From NCBI GenBank assembly GCA_016874005.1, contig VGVQ01000010.1:1-64000 (forward strand): DNA of 64,000 nucleotides, read 5' to 3'. This DNA comes from Gemmatimonadota bacterium (GTDB lineage: Bacteria > Gemmatimonadota > Gemmatimonadetes > Gemmatimonadales > GWC2-71-9). The translations under genes were made by a program, and so were the position numbers. Under the pieces are notes generated by a model that saw nothing but the letters and a program-made list of their open reading frames with translations, made no database searches and was not told where the DNA came from. Shown piece after piece: positions 1-8,478 of this stretch (position 1 is its first letter; each line of letters opens with the position of its first letter).

Positions 1-88
1 GCGGGACCGCAAGCTCGAAACGGCTCGCGACCGCCGCCGCGCGGCGCGGGCGATGCTGGCGCTGGCCGAACCACCCGGGGTGCGTTAA
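1..88 (+). CDS. C-terminal end of an unidentified protein (partial)
   Basis: Read from base 2, the frame is open for 28 codons and ends in TAA at 86-88. The peptide is very rich in Arg and Ala and ends AEPPGVR, so it looks like the charged or helical tail of a larger protein that begins upstream of the window. No domain can be named from so short a piece. The next frame downstream (119-385) looks coding but has no start, so this end may belong to the same damaged gene. Confidence 0.3.
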   Translation, partial: RDRKLETARDRRRAARAMLALAEPPGVR

Positions 89-118
89 TTCACAGCCACC
101 GAGTCACATTTCCGCTGA

Positions 119-385
119 ACCAGGACAGCCAAGCGGTACCTCGTCCGGGGCTACGGCTTCAACGATCCCCTGCAATACGGGAAGAAGTTCTCGTTCATCG
201 CCACGGCGCCGCTTCCCACTCACGTTCCCTGCAGTGGGGCCGGCTGGGGTATCAATGGGGTGCTCGGCAACGGGTATCGGCACCTCCTCACCGGTCTCTC
301 GTTCGATGCCGCCAACCCAGCCAACACTGGGCAGATGACGGCTCGTTTCGCCGGACTCGTCATCGAGGTGGAGGTCGAGTATTGA
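119..385 (+). pseudogene. Broken ORF remnant, coding-like but without a start
   Basis: This is an open frame of 88 codons ending in TGA at 383-385, directly preceded by an in-frame TGA at 116-118. It has no ATG near its beginning and no ribosome binding site. The composition looks like real protein: aromatic and Gly/Asn-rich, with RYLVRGYGFND near the start and VIEVEVEY at the end. The adjacent frame just upstream can be read as VTFPLNQDS, so one indel near base 115 would join the two readings. I interpret it as the 3' end of a degraded or frameshifted gene; an unusual start cannot be excluded. No family was recognised. Confidence 0.35.
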
Positions 386-404
386 GTCCGGCCGGACGGC
401 TCGG

Positions 405-1481
405 TCACCGCGACCGGGCCGCCACCATCCCCACCGGCTCGCCTCGGTTCATCGCCGGGGTGCCGATCACGTACATCACCTCGCCGTCGAATGGCGCCCG
501 CACCTCCGCCAGCTGATGCCCGGCGAAATCCGTCAGCACCCCGATCACCGCGCCGGCAGCCACGGTGTGCCCCGGCTCGACCCATGCCTGCCAGACACCG
601 GTCTCCGGACTCCGGAGCACCTCCAACCGATCGAGGTACACCGGGGCGGTGACCATCGTCAGGGGCCCTCCTAACATTTTCAAGTATCTGAGCAGTCGAA
701 TTGCCCCCTCGTAGTTCTTCTGGACCATCGCCTCGGCCGGCATCCCGAGCGCCCCAGTCTCGGTGGTGATCGACGGCTTCCGGCGCAGCTGCGCGGTGTT
801 CTGGGTGTAGAGGCTCCGGGCCGGATCGGTGGGCCGCTCCCGATCCACCACGATGTGGTCGTGGCCGAAGGCCAGGGCCAGCTCCCGCGCCACCGAGTCG
901 GTCCGGGCGTCGAGGCCGAGCGGACTCCAGTAGGTGTAGGGACGGAGCCACTCGTTGCCGTCGCCGGCATGCATGTCGACGACGAAGTCGGATCGCTCGA
1001 TGATCTCGTTGGTGATGGCAAAGGCGATCCGCTCCGAAACCGTGCCATCCCGCTTGCCTGGATAGACTCGATTGAGGTTCTTGCCGTCGACCGGGCTGTA
1101 GTACACCGTGCGGCCCAGAAACGAGGGCAGGTTGGCGACATGGACCAGCACCAGGGTCCCCGCCAAGTCGTTGGCTTGGACCCGCTCGCGAACCCGCTGG
1201 AGGCCGACGATCGGCGCGACTTCGGAGCCATGGGTACCGGCGATCAGCGCCAGGGTCGGTCCCGGCCGGCTCCCCCGAACGATGGTGATCGGGATTTCGG
1301 TCCCGGCATCGCTGCCGGCCGGGATCGCGATCGCCCCCGATCGCGACTCGCCCGGGCGGGCGGTGACGTTGCCGATCGTCAGCGGACCCTGCGCGAAAGC
1401 GACGGGTATCACTCCGGGGGCGATGACCGAGGCGACGACCGTTGCAAGGACCGTGGCGACAAAGCACTGGAGCGGCTTCAT
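405..1481 (-). CDS. Exported succinylglutamate desuccinylase/aspartoacylase-like zinc hydrolase
   Basis: This 358-aa protein has an N-terminal Sec signal (about residues 1-31, ending VAFAQ) and a zinc carboxypeptidase-like AstE/AspA domain. The zinc ligand pattern is visible: GTHGSE (His84, Glu87) and a downstream His in VDMHAGD (His171). A later TTETG supplies a candidate catalytic Glu. Family members remove acyl groups from amino acids; the substrate here is unknown, and export suggests peptides or acylated amino acids in the periplasm. The C-terminal part (VEPGHTVAAGAVIGVLTDF) resembles the beta-barrel half typical of this family. The start at 1481 is chosen because AGGAG lies 8 bases upstream; an in-frame extension further upstream has no binding site or signal. 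It is separated by about 100 bases from the next minus-strand gene. Confidence 0.75.
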   Translation of the reverse strand: MKPLQCFVATVLATVVASVIAPGVIPVAFAQGPLTIGNVTARPGESRSGAIAIPAGSDAGTEIPITIVRGSRPGPTLALIAGTHGSEVAPIVGLQRVRERVQANDLAGTLVLVHVANLPSFLGRTVYYSPVDGKNLNRVYPGKRDGTVSERIAFAITNEIIERSDFVVDMHAGDGNEWLRPYTYWSPLGLDARTDSVARELALAFGHDHIVVDRERPTDPARSLYTQNTAQLRRKPSITTETGALGMPAEAMVQKNYEGAIRLLRYLKMLGGPLTMVTAPVYLDRLEVLRSPETGVWQAWVEPGHTVAAGAVIGVLTDFAGHQLAEVRAPFDGEVMYVIGTPAMNRGEPVGMVAARSR

Positions 1482-1578
1482 GGGATTGGCTCCTCGATAG
1501 AGGTGGCGGGCCGCCCCGCCAATATAGGGCGGCGACTCGACGGCCGGGCGTCCCTCGCTGTGGTGGTCACGGCGAGGG

Positions 1579-2016
1579 CTAATTCCGCGATCCAAGCGAA
1601 CTGTGCACCAGGTCGATGAACCACGTCTGTCCGAGCCGGGAGAGGACGACCGATTCCACCTCCGTGCCCTGGATGGCCGCCGGGTTTGCGCTCGCCTCCA
1701 CTTGGGCCGCGGAATACACGAAGGCCGCCCAGCCGAGCACCCGGACCGTCACTTGGATCGGCCGGCGGGTGATCGCGCGGGCCCAGCGGATTTCCGCCTG
1801 GAGCGCGTCTCCTTGGAGTCGACTCGCCTCCCCGCGTTTGAGGACGACCGCGCCCGGAGCGAGCAGGCCGCGCAGGGCGAGGGTATCTCCGCTCTCGAGG
1901 GCGGCATGAAAGCGGGCGACGGTTTGAACGACGGCGAGTGAGTCCGCCGGGCGGAGCTGGGCGGCGACGGGCGCCGCGATCGTGACGCAGAGCAGTACCG
2001 GGAGAGCGCGGGACAC
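1579..2016 (-). CDS. Secreted NTF2-like (SnoaL/DUF4440-type) protein
   Basis: This 145-aa protein carries a short signal peptide (LPVLLCVTIAAPVAAQ) followed by one cystatin/NTF2-like fold. The pattern typical of this superfamily is visible: a helix-rich start (SLAVVQTVARFHAALESGD), the DTLALRGLLAPGAVVLKRG strand pair, and a closing strand QTWFIDLVHSSLG. Such domains bind small ligands or act as isomerases; no catalytic residues can be assigned. GTG at 2016 is preferred because GGAGG lies 5 bases before it; a GTG two codons earlier would abut the same Shine-Dalgarno sequence. It probably shares transcription with the deacylase gene downstream on the same strand. Confidence 0.6.
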   Translation of the reverse strand: MSRALPVLLCVTIAAPVAAQLRPADSLAVVQTVARFHAALESGDTLALRGLLAPGAVVLKRGEASRLQGDALQAEIRWARAITRRPIQVTVRVLGWAAFVYSAAQVEASANPAAIQGTEVESVVLSRLGQTWFIDLVHSSLGSRN

Positions 2017-2143
2017 GATCACCTCCGTCCGAGGTTAGCGGCGAACGATTTGCATGGCACCAGTGAGGCTCCCCGGCGGCGGTCGCCCTTCGGCTCCGCC
2101 GATGACGACGGGATCGGCTCCGCGGGCCGGTCTTCGGTAGCTG

Positions 2144-3037
2144 CTACCAGGCATCGGCCCGGCGGTACGCGTCGATGACCGCCCGCTCGCCGTCTTTTCC
2201 GGGGAGGGAGTTTCCGTGTTCCATGCCGAGGATGCCCTGGTATCCCTTCGAGGCAATGTGGCGGAACACGTTGCGGTAGTTGATCTCGCCGGTTCCCGGT
2301 TCGTCGCGGCCCGGATTGTCGCCGATTTGGAAGTAGGCGATTTCGTCCCACGCCGCATCGATGTTGGGAATCAGATTGCCCTCGGTGATCTGCTGGTGGT
2401 AGGCATCGAAGAGGATCTTGCAGGCCGGGCTCGCGACCGCTTTGCAGAGGGCGTAGGCCTGGGGTGTCCCGGTCAGGATCATGCCAGGGTGATCGCGCAG
2501 GGTATTGAGCGGTTCGAGGACCATCGTCAGGCCATGCGGCTCGAGGATCGCGGCCGCGCGCTTGAGCGATTCGATCAGATGGGCGGTCTGGTACTGGAGG
2601 TCGAGCCGGGCGTCGACGTGGCCCGGTACGACGGTCATCCACCGGGCGCGGACTCGTTTGGCCACCTCGACCGACTGTTGGATTTCGGTGAGGAACCGAG
2701 TCCGGTGCGCCGCTTCGCCGCTGGCGAGGGTGGGTTTGCTCCAGTCGATGGTGTGGGCGACGAACACGCCCATCCGGATGTCGAGCCGCGCCATCGCCGC
2801 CGCGATCTTTTCTTGGTCGGCGACCGAGCGTTGCCGCATCCCGTTGTCCTCGAGCGCCCGGAAACCTTCGGCGGCCATGAACTCGAGCTGGGCGACCGGG
2901 TCGGGGCCGGCGTGGGCCTGGAACATCCCGAAATGGGGCGCGTAGGCCAGGCGGAACGGTTGGGTCTGGGGCCGTCCGTTAGGCAGGCGGGGCAAGGAGA
3001 CCGCGCTGGCGGCGGCCAGGAAGAGTCGGCGATCCAT
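2144..3037 (-). CDS. Exported hydroxypyruvate isomerase-like TIM-barrel protein
   Basis: This 297-aa protein starts with a Tat-like leader (MDRRLFLAAASAV) followed by a xylose-isomerase-like TIM barrel. Family motifs are clear: VLEPLNTL (metal-binding Glu), ILFDAYHQQ (Asp/His) and FQIGDNPGRDEPGTGEINY near the C-terminus, the Hyi-type signature. Hyi-like enzymes isomerise or epimerise small sugar acids at a divalent metal. The start is set by GGAGAGGG upstream and by coupling: the stop of the preceding Gfo/Idh gene lies one base before this ATG. The two probably act together on a sugar or inositol-type substrate outside the cytoplasm. A second Hyi-like protein at 17334-18134 is cytoplasmic. 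Confidence 0.75.
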   Translation of the reverse strand: MDRRLFLAAASAVSLPRLPNGRPQTQPFRLAYAPHFGMFQAHAGPDPVAQLEFMAAEGFRALEDNGMRQRSVADQEKIAAAMARLDIRMGVFVAHTIDWSKPTLASGEAAHRTRFLTEIQQSVEVAKRVRARWMTVVPGHVDARLDLQYQTAHLIESLKRAAAILEPHGLTMVLEPLNTLRDHPGMILTGTPQAYALCKAVASPACKILFDAYHQQITEGNLIPNIDAAWDEIAYFQIGDNPGRDEPGTGEINYRNVFRHIASKGYQGILGMEHGNSLPGKDGERAVIDAYRRADAW

Positions 3038-3038
3038 T

Positions 3039-4343
3039 TCATCCCTCTCCAAATCGGCGGTCGACCTTGGTTCGGCCGGGCATCGGTACCGGTGGAACCG
3101 CAAGCGGTCCGAGTTGACCGACCCCGGGTGGGGTCAAGTCCTGAGGCGAGTTCACCAAGTCGGCCCAGGAAATCATCTGGCCGGTGTAGGCGGCCTCGCG
3201 AACCATGATCGCGGTGAGAGTGCTTTCGGCGACCTGCCGGCCCTCGTTGAGCGGGGTGCCGGCCCGAATGCTGGCGATCAGGTCGATATGTTCCTGAAGG
3301 TACGGATTGGGTTTGGCGCCCTGATAGGTAAAGGGCGAGACACCGGTGATCGACCCCGACGGATCGGTGGCCCCTTTGGTGCCCTGAAACCGCTCCGCGA
3401 CCAGATCTTCGCAGCCATCGATCTGGCGGCACATGCTGGCCACCCGCCCGCCGTTGGGATACTCCAGGTGAACGCTGAAATGGTCGAAGATGTGACCAAA
3501 CTCGGGTCCGGTACGCCATTGGCGGCCTCCCGTGCCAACCGCCTTGACCGGATGGCCGCCCATGACCCAGTTGGCGACATCCAAGTTGTGAATGTGCTGC
3601 TCGACCACATGATCACCGGACAACCAAGCGAAGTAGAGCCAGTTGCGAATCTGCCACTCCATGTCCGACCATTCCGGCTTGCGGGCCGCATGCCAGAGGC
3701 CGCCTTGGTTCCAGTAGACTTGGCCACCGACGACCTCGCCGATCGCGCCCTGGCGGATCCGTTCGATGGTCGCCCGATAGGCCGGGTCGTGGCGTCGTTG
3801 CGTTCCGGCGACGATGGCGAGCCCTTTCTTCTGGGCCAAGTCGGCCGAGGCCATCACGGACCGCACCCCGGTGGGGTCAACGGCGACCGGCTTTTCCATG
3901 AATACGTGCTTACCGCTCGCGATCGCGGCCTCGAGATGGCGGGGCCGGAAGCCAGGGGCGGTGGCCAAGATCACCACGTCGACGCCGGAGTCGATCACCC
4001 GCTGATACGCGTCGAACCCGACGAACGTGTGTCCCTCATCGAGCGAGATCTTGGCGGCTATTGCCGGGTCCTCGGCCGCCACCTTGGCGAGATTCTCGCG
4101 ACATGACGCGACCCGATCGGCGAAAATGTCGCCGATCGCCACCAGACGAACACCTTCGTTGCCACGAAGACAGTCGTGGGCCGCCCCGGTGCCGCGCCCC
4201 CCGCAACCGATCAACCCAATCCGCAGGGTGGCCGAGGATGCCCACGGCAAGGCCGCCGCTGGCTTGGCGCGCGACAACGCCGCGGCGGCCCCGACGGAGG
4301 CTTTGACGAAATTGCGTCGGTTCGGATCGAAGAAATTGGTCAT
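3039..4343 (-). CDS. Tat-exported Gfo/Idh/MocA-family oxidoreductase
   Basis: This 434-aa protein has a twin-arginine leader (RRNFVKASVGAAAALS) followed by a Rossmann domain with GLIGCGGRGTG (about residues 43-53). The family EKP signature is present in HVFMEKPVAVDP, and WLSGDHVVEQHIHNLD carries the conserved His of the C-terminal domain. These enzymes are NAD(P)-dependent sugar or inositol dehydrogenases, and Tat members travel folded with tightly bound cofactor, as in glucose-fructose oxidoreductase. It is the middle gene of a minus-strand operon: 21 bases after the SUMF1-fold gene and one base before the Hyi-like gene. The substrate is unknown; the partner TIM barrel suggests a keto-sugar or sugar acid. 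Confidence 0.85.
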   Translation of the reverse strand: MTNFFDPNRRNFVKASVGAAAALSRAKPAAALPWASSATLRIGLIGCGGRGTGAAHDCLRGNEGVRLVAIGDIFADRVASCRENLAKVAAEDPAIAAKISLDEGHTFVGFDAYQRVIDSGVDVVILATAPGFRPRHLEAAIASGKHVFMEKPVAVDPTGVRSVMASADLAQKKGLAIVAGTQRRHDPAYRATIERIRQGAIGEVVGGQVYWNQGGLWHAARKPEWSDMEWQIRNWLYFAWLSGDHVVEQHIHNLDVANWVMGGHPVKAVGTGGRQWRTGPEFGHIFDHFSVHLEYPNGGRVASMCRQIDGCEDLVAERFQGTKGATDPSGSITGVSPFTYQGAKPNPYLQEHIDLIASIRAGTPLNEGRQVAESTLTAIMVREAAYTGQMISWADLVNSPQDLTPPGVGQLGPLAVPPVPMPGRTKVDRRFGEG

Positions 4344-4364
4344 CTGGAGTGTCTCGGTACCTGA

Positions 4365-5183
4365 TTAGGGTTCTCGGACTATTCGGAAGCCGACGAAGGG
4401 CCCATCGCTGAGCCACCAATTGCTCTTGGGGATTTGCGGGTCGCGTTCGTTCCAACTGGATTGCTGCTTGCGTCGGGAGGCCGGCCCGACCTGCTCGATC
4501 GGGTCGCGCCACGATCCGCCCCTCACCACCAACTGACCGTCTCCGGTGGTGACCCATTCGGCCACGTTGCCGAAGAGATCGGAGGTCCCGAGACGATCGG
4601 CGCCGCGGGAACCGCCAGGACGGGTGGTCCCATTTGCGTTGCCGGCGTGCCAGGCAAACTCGTCGATCGGTACCGGCGGCGAAGCGGTGGCGGCGAGATC
4701 GGCGGCCCGCTGCCACTCGGCGTCAGTGGGTAATCGATACCGTTTCCCGGTGACCGCGGAGAGCCAGGCACAGAAGGCCTCCGCCGCCGCGCGGGTCACA
4801 CTGATGACCGGGAAGCCCCGGTGGCCGAAGCCGTAGTCCGGGTTACCATAGGGTTTCGACGGGCCGGCCACCGCGTCGGCGCCCGCGGGCGAATAGCGGG
4901 GTGACGGCTTCCGGCTCAGGGTGAATGCGTCGTAGGCGTCCCATAGGACTTCCGTACGGCCAACCCAGAACGACTTGACCGCGACCGAGTCGGTCTGGCC
5001 GGGCAGCCGTACCGCCCCCCCCGGCACGTGCACCAGTTCGAATCGGACTAACGTACCAGGGATGCTGTCGACGGTCACGGTTTGACCGTGTGCCGTGGTG
5101 GCGACGAGCATCCCGACGCCGACGAGCCAGGACGCCGCGAGGCGGCAGCCGCTCGTGGCCGATGTTACCTTGGACACGCCCAT
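4365..5183 (-). CDS. Secreted SUMF1/EgtB/PvdO-fold protein, without FGE cysteines
   Basis: This is a 272-aa protein with a signal-like N-terminus (LVGVGMLVATTAHGQ) and one FGE-sulfatase (C-type-lectin-like) domain. Diagnostic motifs occur in order: FWVGRTEVLWDAYDAF, YRLPTDAEWQRAA, LFGNVAEWV, VVRGGSW and GFRIVREP. True formylglycine-generating enzymes have a cysteine pair shortly after the GGS motif; here the stretch after GGSW to the end has no Cys, so sulfatase activation is unlikely. A structural or ligand-binding role, or an unknown oxygenase role, remains possible. It heads the operon with the Gfo/Idh and Hyi-like genes. The ATG at 5183 lies in a CATG shared with the divergent ApbE start; an in-frame GTG lies two codons further out. 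Confidence 0.75.
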   Translation of the reverse strand: MGVSKVTSATSGCRLAASWLVGVGMLVATTAHGQTVTVDSIPGTLVRFELVHVPGGAVRLPGQTDSVAVKSFWVGRTEVLWDAYDAFTLSRKPSPRYSPAGADAVAGPSKPYGNPDYGFGHRGFPVISVTRAAAEAFCAWLSAVTGKRYRLPTDAEWQRAADLAATASPPVPIDEFAWHAGNANGTTRPGGSRGADRLGTSDLFGNVAEWVTTGDGQLVVRGGSWRDPIEQVGPASRRKQQSSWNERDPQIPKSNWWLSDGPFVGFRIVREP

Positions 5184-6123
5184 GCCCACCGTTGTGTCAC
5201 TGTTGTTGTCGATCGCCGGGGTCGCGCAGGCGCCGGCCCGCTTCGTCTACTCAGAAGTGCACCTCGGTGTCGAGGTGAGGATCACCGGATACGCCAAGGA
5301 CGATAGCACCGCGCGATCCGCGGCGCGAGCCGCCTTCGCCGAGGTGGCTCGGCTCGATTCGATGATGTCCGACTACCGGCCCTCGAGCGACCTGGGCGAG
5401 ATCGCGAAGGGCGCGCCCGGTTGGGTCGTGGTGGGCAAGGAAACGATCGAGGTCGTCAAGGTCGCCCTTCGGATCGCGGCCCGCTCCCGGGGCGGGTTCG
5501 ATCCCACCATAGGACCGCTGGTGGCCCTGTGGCGAGAGAGTCGGACGACCGGACGACTTCCCTCATCCGAAGCGATCCGACAGGCCAAGGCGTTGACCGG
5601 GTGGCGGGCGATCGATGTCGATGAGGAGCGCGGTGTCATTCGGTTGCGGCGTCCTGGAATGCGGTTGGACCTGGGTGGGGTGGCCAAGGGGTACATCATT
5701 CAATCGGCGCTGGGTATTCTCGCCGATCTGGGCGTGGCGTCCGCCATGATCGAGGCGGGCGGAGACCTCGTGGTTTCCGCGGCGCCGCCCGGTACCACCG
5801 GCTGGCGAATCGACCTGGCCACCAGCGACGAGCGTCTTCGGCGTCGGGCCGGTGCTCTGGCTCACGCAGCCGTCGCGACCTCCGGAACGGGTAACCAGTT
5901 CGTCGAGATCGGGGGGCGCCGGTACGCCCACCTGATCGATCCCTTGACCGGTCTCGGGCTGACCGATCAGGTGACCACGACGGTGATCGGCGCGGACGCC
6001 GCCTTGGCCGACGCGGTGGCGACGGCGGCGAGCGTCCTGGGCACTCGTCGAGGACTCGATCTCATCCGCCGGTTCCCCGCCGTGACGGGGTCTATCGAGC
6101 CGCGCTCGGAGGGGCGCCATTAA
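5182..6123 (+). CDS. apbE: FAD:protein FMN transferase (ApbE family)
   Basis: This 313-aa protein transfers FMN from FAD to a Thr/Ser of target proteins in or at the periplasm, typically subunits of NQR/RNF or other flavoproteins. Motifs seen: RLDSMMSDYRPSSDL, MRLDLGGVAKGYII, MIEAGGDLVVS, TSGTGNQF and HLIDPLTG, with the C-terminal ADAVATAASVLG, all typical of ApbE. The N-terminus MPTVVSLLLSIAGVAQAPA reads as a signal peptide, which supports the start at 5182. That ATG overlaps the opposite-strand start of the SUMF1-fold gene in one CATG. No flavinylation target or NQR/RNF gene is present in the window. Confidence 0.85.
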   Translation: MPTVVSLLLSIAGVAQAPARFVYSEVHLGVEVRITGYAKDDSTARSAARAAFAEVARLDSMMSDYRPSSDLGEIAKGAPGWVVVGKETIEVVKVALRIAARSRGGFDPTIGPLVALWRESRTTGRLPSSEAIRQAKALTGWRAIDVDEERGVIRLRRPGMRLDLGGVAKGYIIQSALGILADLGVASAMIEAGGDLVVSAAPPGTTGWRIDLATSDERLRRRAGALAHAAVATSGTGNQFVEIGGRRYAHLIDPLTGLGLTDQVTTTVIGADAALADAVATAASVLGTRRGLDLIRRFPAVTGSIEPRSEGRH

Positions 6124-6206
6124 AGCGCCGCCCAGGCCCAGTTTCGCCGAACCCGGTCCACCGGTATCTTCTCCGCTCCTCCAACTCCCGACTCGACCTG
6201 ACCACG

Positions 6207-8423
6207 ATGACCTCCACGGGCCCACGAACTCGGTACGCCCGCGGGTGGTACCTCGTAGCGGGGTTGGCGCTCTGGAGCACCGGGCCGGCCGGGGCCCAGG
6301 AGCACAACCCGCCCACACTCACGGTGGCGCGGTTGCCGCGCGGCACCACGGTACGAATCGACGGTCAGCTCAGCGAGGAATTCTGGCGGACGGCACCCAC
6401 GACCGGCGGCTTTCGCCAGCGCGAACCGGTCGTTGGAGACCCGGCCCGGGAAGAAACCGTGGTCCAAGTCGCCTTGGACGACCACACGGTCTACGTCGGC
6501 ATCACCGCCCGCGACTCCCGGCCCGACGCCATCGTGGCGCGCAAGCTCCAACGCGACCAAGCGGTCCGGGTCAGCGGGTTCGAGCCGGGCCTCCGCTACG
6601 GGGGCGACGACATCGTGGCCATCTTGCTCGACCCGTTCCACGACCGTCGCTCGGCCTACGTGTTTGCCGCCAACGCCAACGGCGCCGAGTTCGATGCCCT
6701 GGTCAGCAACGACGGCAACGAGATGAACGCCGACTGGCGGGGCGTGTTTTCGGTCGCGGCGCATCGCTCGGGCGACGGCTGGTCGGTCGAATTCGCGATC
6801 CCCCTTCGCTCGATCCGCTATCCGTCCGACTCGACCGCGATCTGGGGCTTCAACGTGGTGCGCTACCACGCCCGGCTCAACGAGGAGAGCCTCTGGACCT
6901 CGTGGGGGCGAGACCCCGAGGGCTTTCACCGGGTGAGCAACGCGGGCCACCTGATCGGGATCGGCGCCCTGCCCCGGGCCGGCCTCAATCTCGAAGTCAA
7001 GCCATACCTGCTCGGCGGCGGAACTCGCGAGGTCGAGGGCGCCGCGGTGACCACCGATGGGCGCCTCGAAGCGGGCCTCGACCTCAAGACCGAAGTCACC
7101 CCCGGGCTGTTGCTCGACCTCACCGCCAACACCGACTTCGCCCAAGCGGAGGTGGACGACGAGCGGATCAATCTGACTCGCTTCAGCCTCTTCTTTCCCG
7201 AGAAGCGGGACTTCTTTCTCGAGAACGCCGGGATCTTCGAGTTCGGCTATCGGAGCAGCTTCGAGCCGCCCCCGTTCCTGATGTTCTTCTCGCGGCGTAT
7301 CGGCGTCGCGGATGACGGGCCGGTTCCGCTCTTGGGCGGGCTTCGCCTAACCGGGCGCGCCGGTCGCCACTCGGTCGGCGTGCTCAACGTCGTCACCGAA
7401 CCCGCCTTCGGAGTCCCCCGACAAAACCACGCCGTCGCCCGGGTCAAGCGCGATCTGTCGACCGGCGGCTATGTCGGCGCCATGGTGACCGACCAGCGAT
7501 CGGGCGCCGACTGGAACACCGCCGGCGGGGTCGATTTTCTGGTGCGGCCGAAGCCCACCCTGCTGTTCCAGGGCTATGCCGCCCGGACCGACGCCAAGGG
7601 AACTCAGGGCGGGTTCTCGGGCCGGTTGGCCGGCCAGTACCAGACCGACGCTGTCGGCGCCGAGTTCGCTCATCTCATCGTCGACTCGCACGCCCGAGCC
7701 GATCTCGGATTCGTCACCAGAAACGACATCCGCCGAACCGACGGCAACGTCCGATACTCGGTCCGTCCCAAGCTTCTCGGGCTCCGCCGACTCGACTTCT
7801 TCATGTTCGGGCAATTGGTCACCGACGGCGGGGGCCGGACCCTGGAGCGGACGATCTCGCCGAACTTGAACCCGGAGTGGAACTCGGGGGAGTCCATCTT
7901 CTCCTGGTACACCGACGGCTTTACCCGCCTGGAGGAGGGCTTCGTCTTGTCCGACAGCGTGCCGGTGCCCGCGGGCGACTATCACACCTGGTCGTTCAAC
8001 TGGTTCGCCAACACCAGCCCGCGGCGGCCGATCGTGCTCCGGTTCAACGGCTCGCTCCAAGGCCTCTACCATGGCCGGATCGACAGCTACGGACTGGAGC
8101 TGAGCGCCACGCCCTCTCCCAACGTATCGCTGACGGTGGGAGCCAACCGGAGCCTCGTCGACCTCCCGGGGGGGAGCTTTACCGCGGATCTGGCCTCGGT
8201 TCGCCTCACCGTGGCCGCGTCGACGAAGCTGGTCGCGAATGTCCTGGCGCAGTACAACGCCTTCGAGCGCGACCTGGGCATGAACATCCGGATCGGCTAC
8301 ACCTTCCGGCCCGGGAGCGACCTGTTTCTGGTGTTCAATGAGCGCCGCGGCGACCAGTTCCGCCTCTGGGCGCCGCGCGAGCGCGCCGGCCTGCTCAAGC
8401 TCACCTACCTGTCTCGGCTGTAG
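6207..8423 (+). CDS. CBM9-like/DUF5916 outer-membrane beta-barrel protein
   Basis: This 738-aa protein has a signal peptide (ends PAGAQE), an N-terminal carbohydrate-binding-module-9-like sandwich (about residues 30-230; TVRIDGQLSEEFWRTAP and YVGITARDSRPDA are typical), then a DUF5916 region predicted to form an outer-membrane barrel. Its hallmark LTANTDFAQAEVDDERINL followed by LFFPEKRDFFLENAGIF is present. The last segment shows alternating strands and ends in LLKLTYLSRL, a plausible barrel C-terminus. Function is unknown; such proteins may bind or export glycans or peptides. A paralogue lies at 47807-50026. The start has no strong binding site, and 83 bases separate it from apbE. Confidence 0.8.
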   Translation: MTSTGPRTRYARGWYLVAGLALWSTGPAGAQEHNPPTLTVARLPRGTTVRIDGQLSEEFWRTAPTTGGFRQREPVVGDPAREETVVQVALDDHTVYVGITARDSRPDAIVARKLQRDQAVRVSGFEPGLRYGGDDIVAILLDPFHDRRSAYVFAANANGAEFDALVSNDGNEMNADWRGVFSVAAHRSGDGWSVEFAIPLRSIRYPSDSTAIWGFNVVRYHARLNEESLWTSWGRDPEGFHRVSNAGHLIGIGALPRAGLNLEVKPYLLGGGTREVEGAAVTTDGRLEAGLDLKTEVTPGLLLDLTANTDFAQAEVDDERINLTRFSLFFPEKRDFFLENAGIFEFGYRSSFEPPPFLMFFSRRIGVADDGPVPLLGGLRLTGRAGRHSVGVLNVVTEPAFGVPRQNHAVARVKRDLSTGGYVGAMVTDQRSGADWNTAGGVDFLVRPKPTLLFQGYAARTDAKGTQGGFSGRLAGQYQTDAVGAEFAHLIVDSHARADLGFVTRNDIRRTDGNVRYSVRPKLLGLRRLDFFMFGQLVTDGGGRTLERTISPNLNPEWNSGESIFSWYTDGFTRLEEGFVLSDSVPVPAGDYHTWSFNWFANTSPRRPIVLRFNGSLQGLYHGRIDSYGLELSATPSPNVSLTVGANRSLVDLPGGSFTADLASVRLTVAASTKLVANVLAQYNAFERDLGMNIRIGYTFRPGSDLFLVFNERRGDQFRLWAPRERAGLLKLTYLSRL

Positions 8424-8465
8424 GGCTTGCCCGAGCCACTCGGCGGATCCTCGCCGAGGTCCTGC

Positions 8466-8471
8466 TATCCT
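8466..8471 (+). promoter_or_regulatory. Candidate -10 element (TATCCT) placing +1 at the start codon
   Basis: TATCCT lies 7 bases upstream of the ATG at 8479, and there is no Shine-Dalgarno sequence before that ATG. If used, the transcript would begin at or next to the A of ATG (leaderless). No convincing -35 box was found at 16-18 bases. Similar spacing occurs before the starts at 9988, 14242, 61302 and, for an alternative start, 50017. Confidence 0.3.
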
Positions 8472-8478
8472 TAGGTTG

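Noticed and set aside
2136-2148. GGTAGC-T-GCTACC palindrome at the end of the Hyi-like gene
   Set aside because: A one-base loop cannot form a hairpin and the position at a 3' end does not suit an operator; probably chance.
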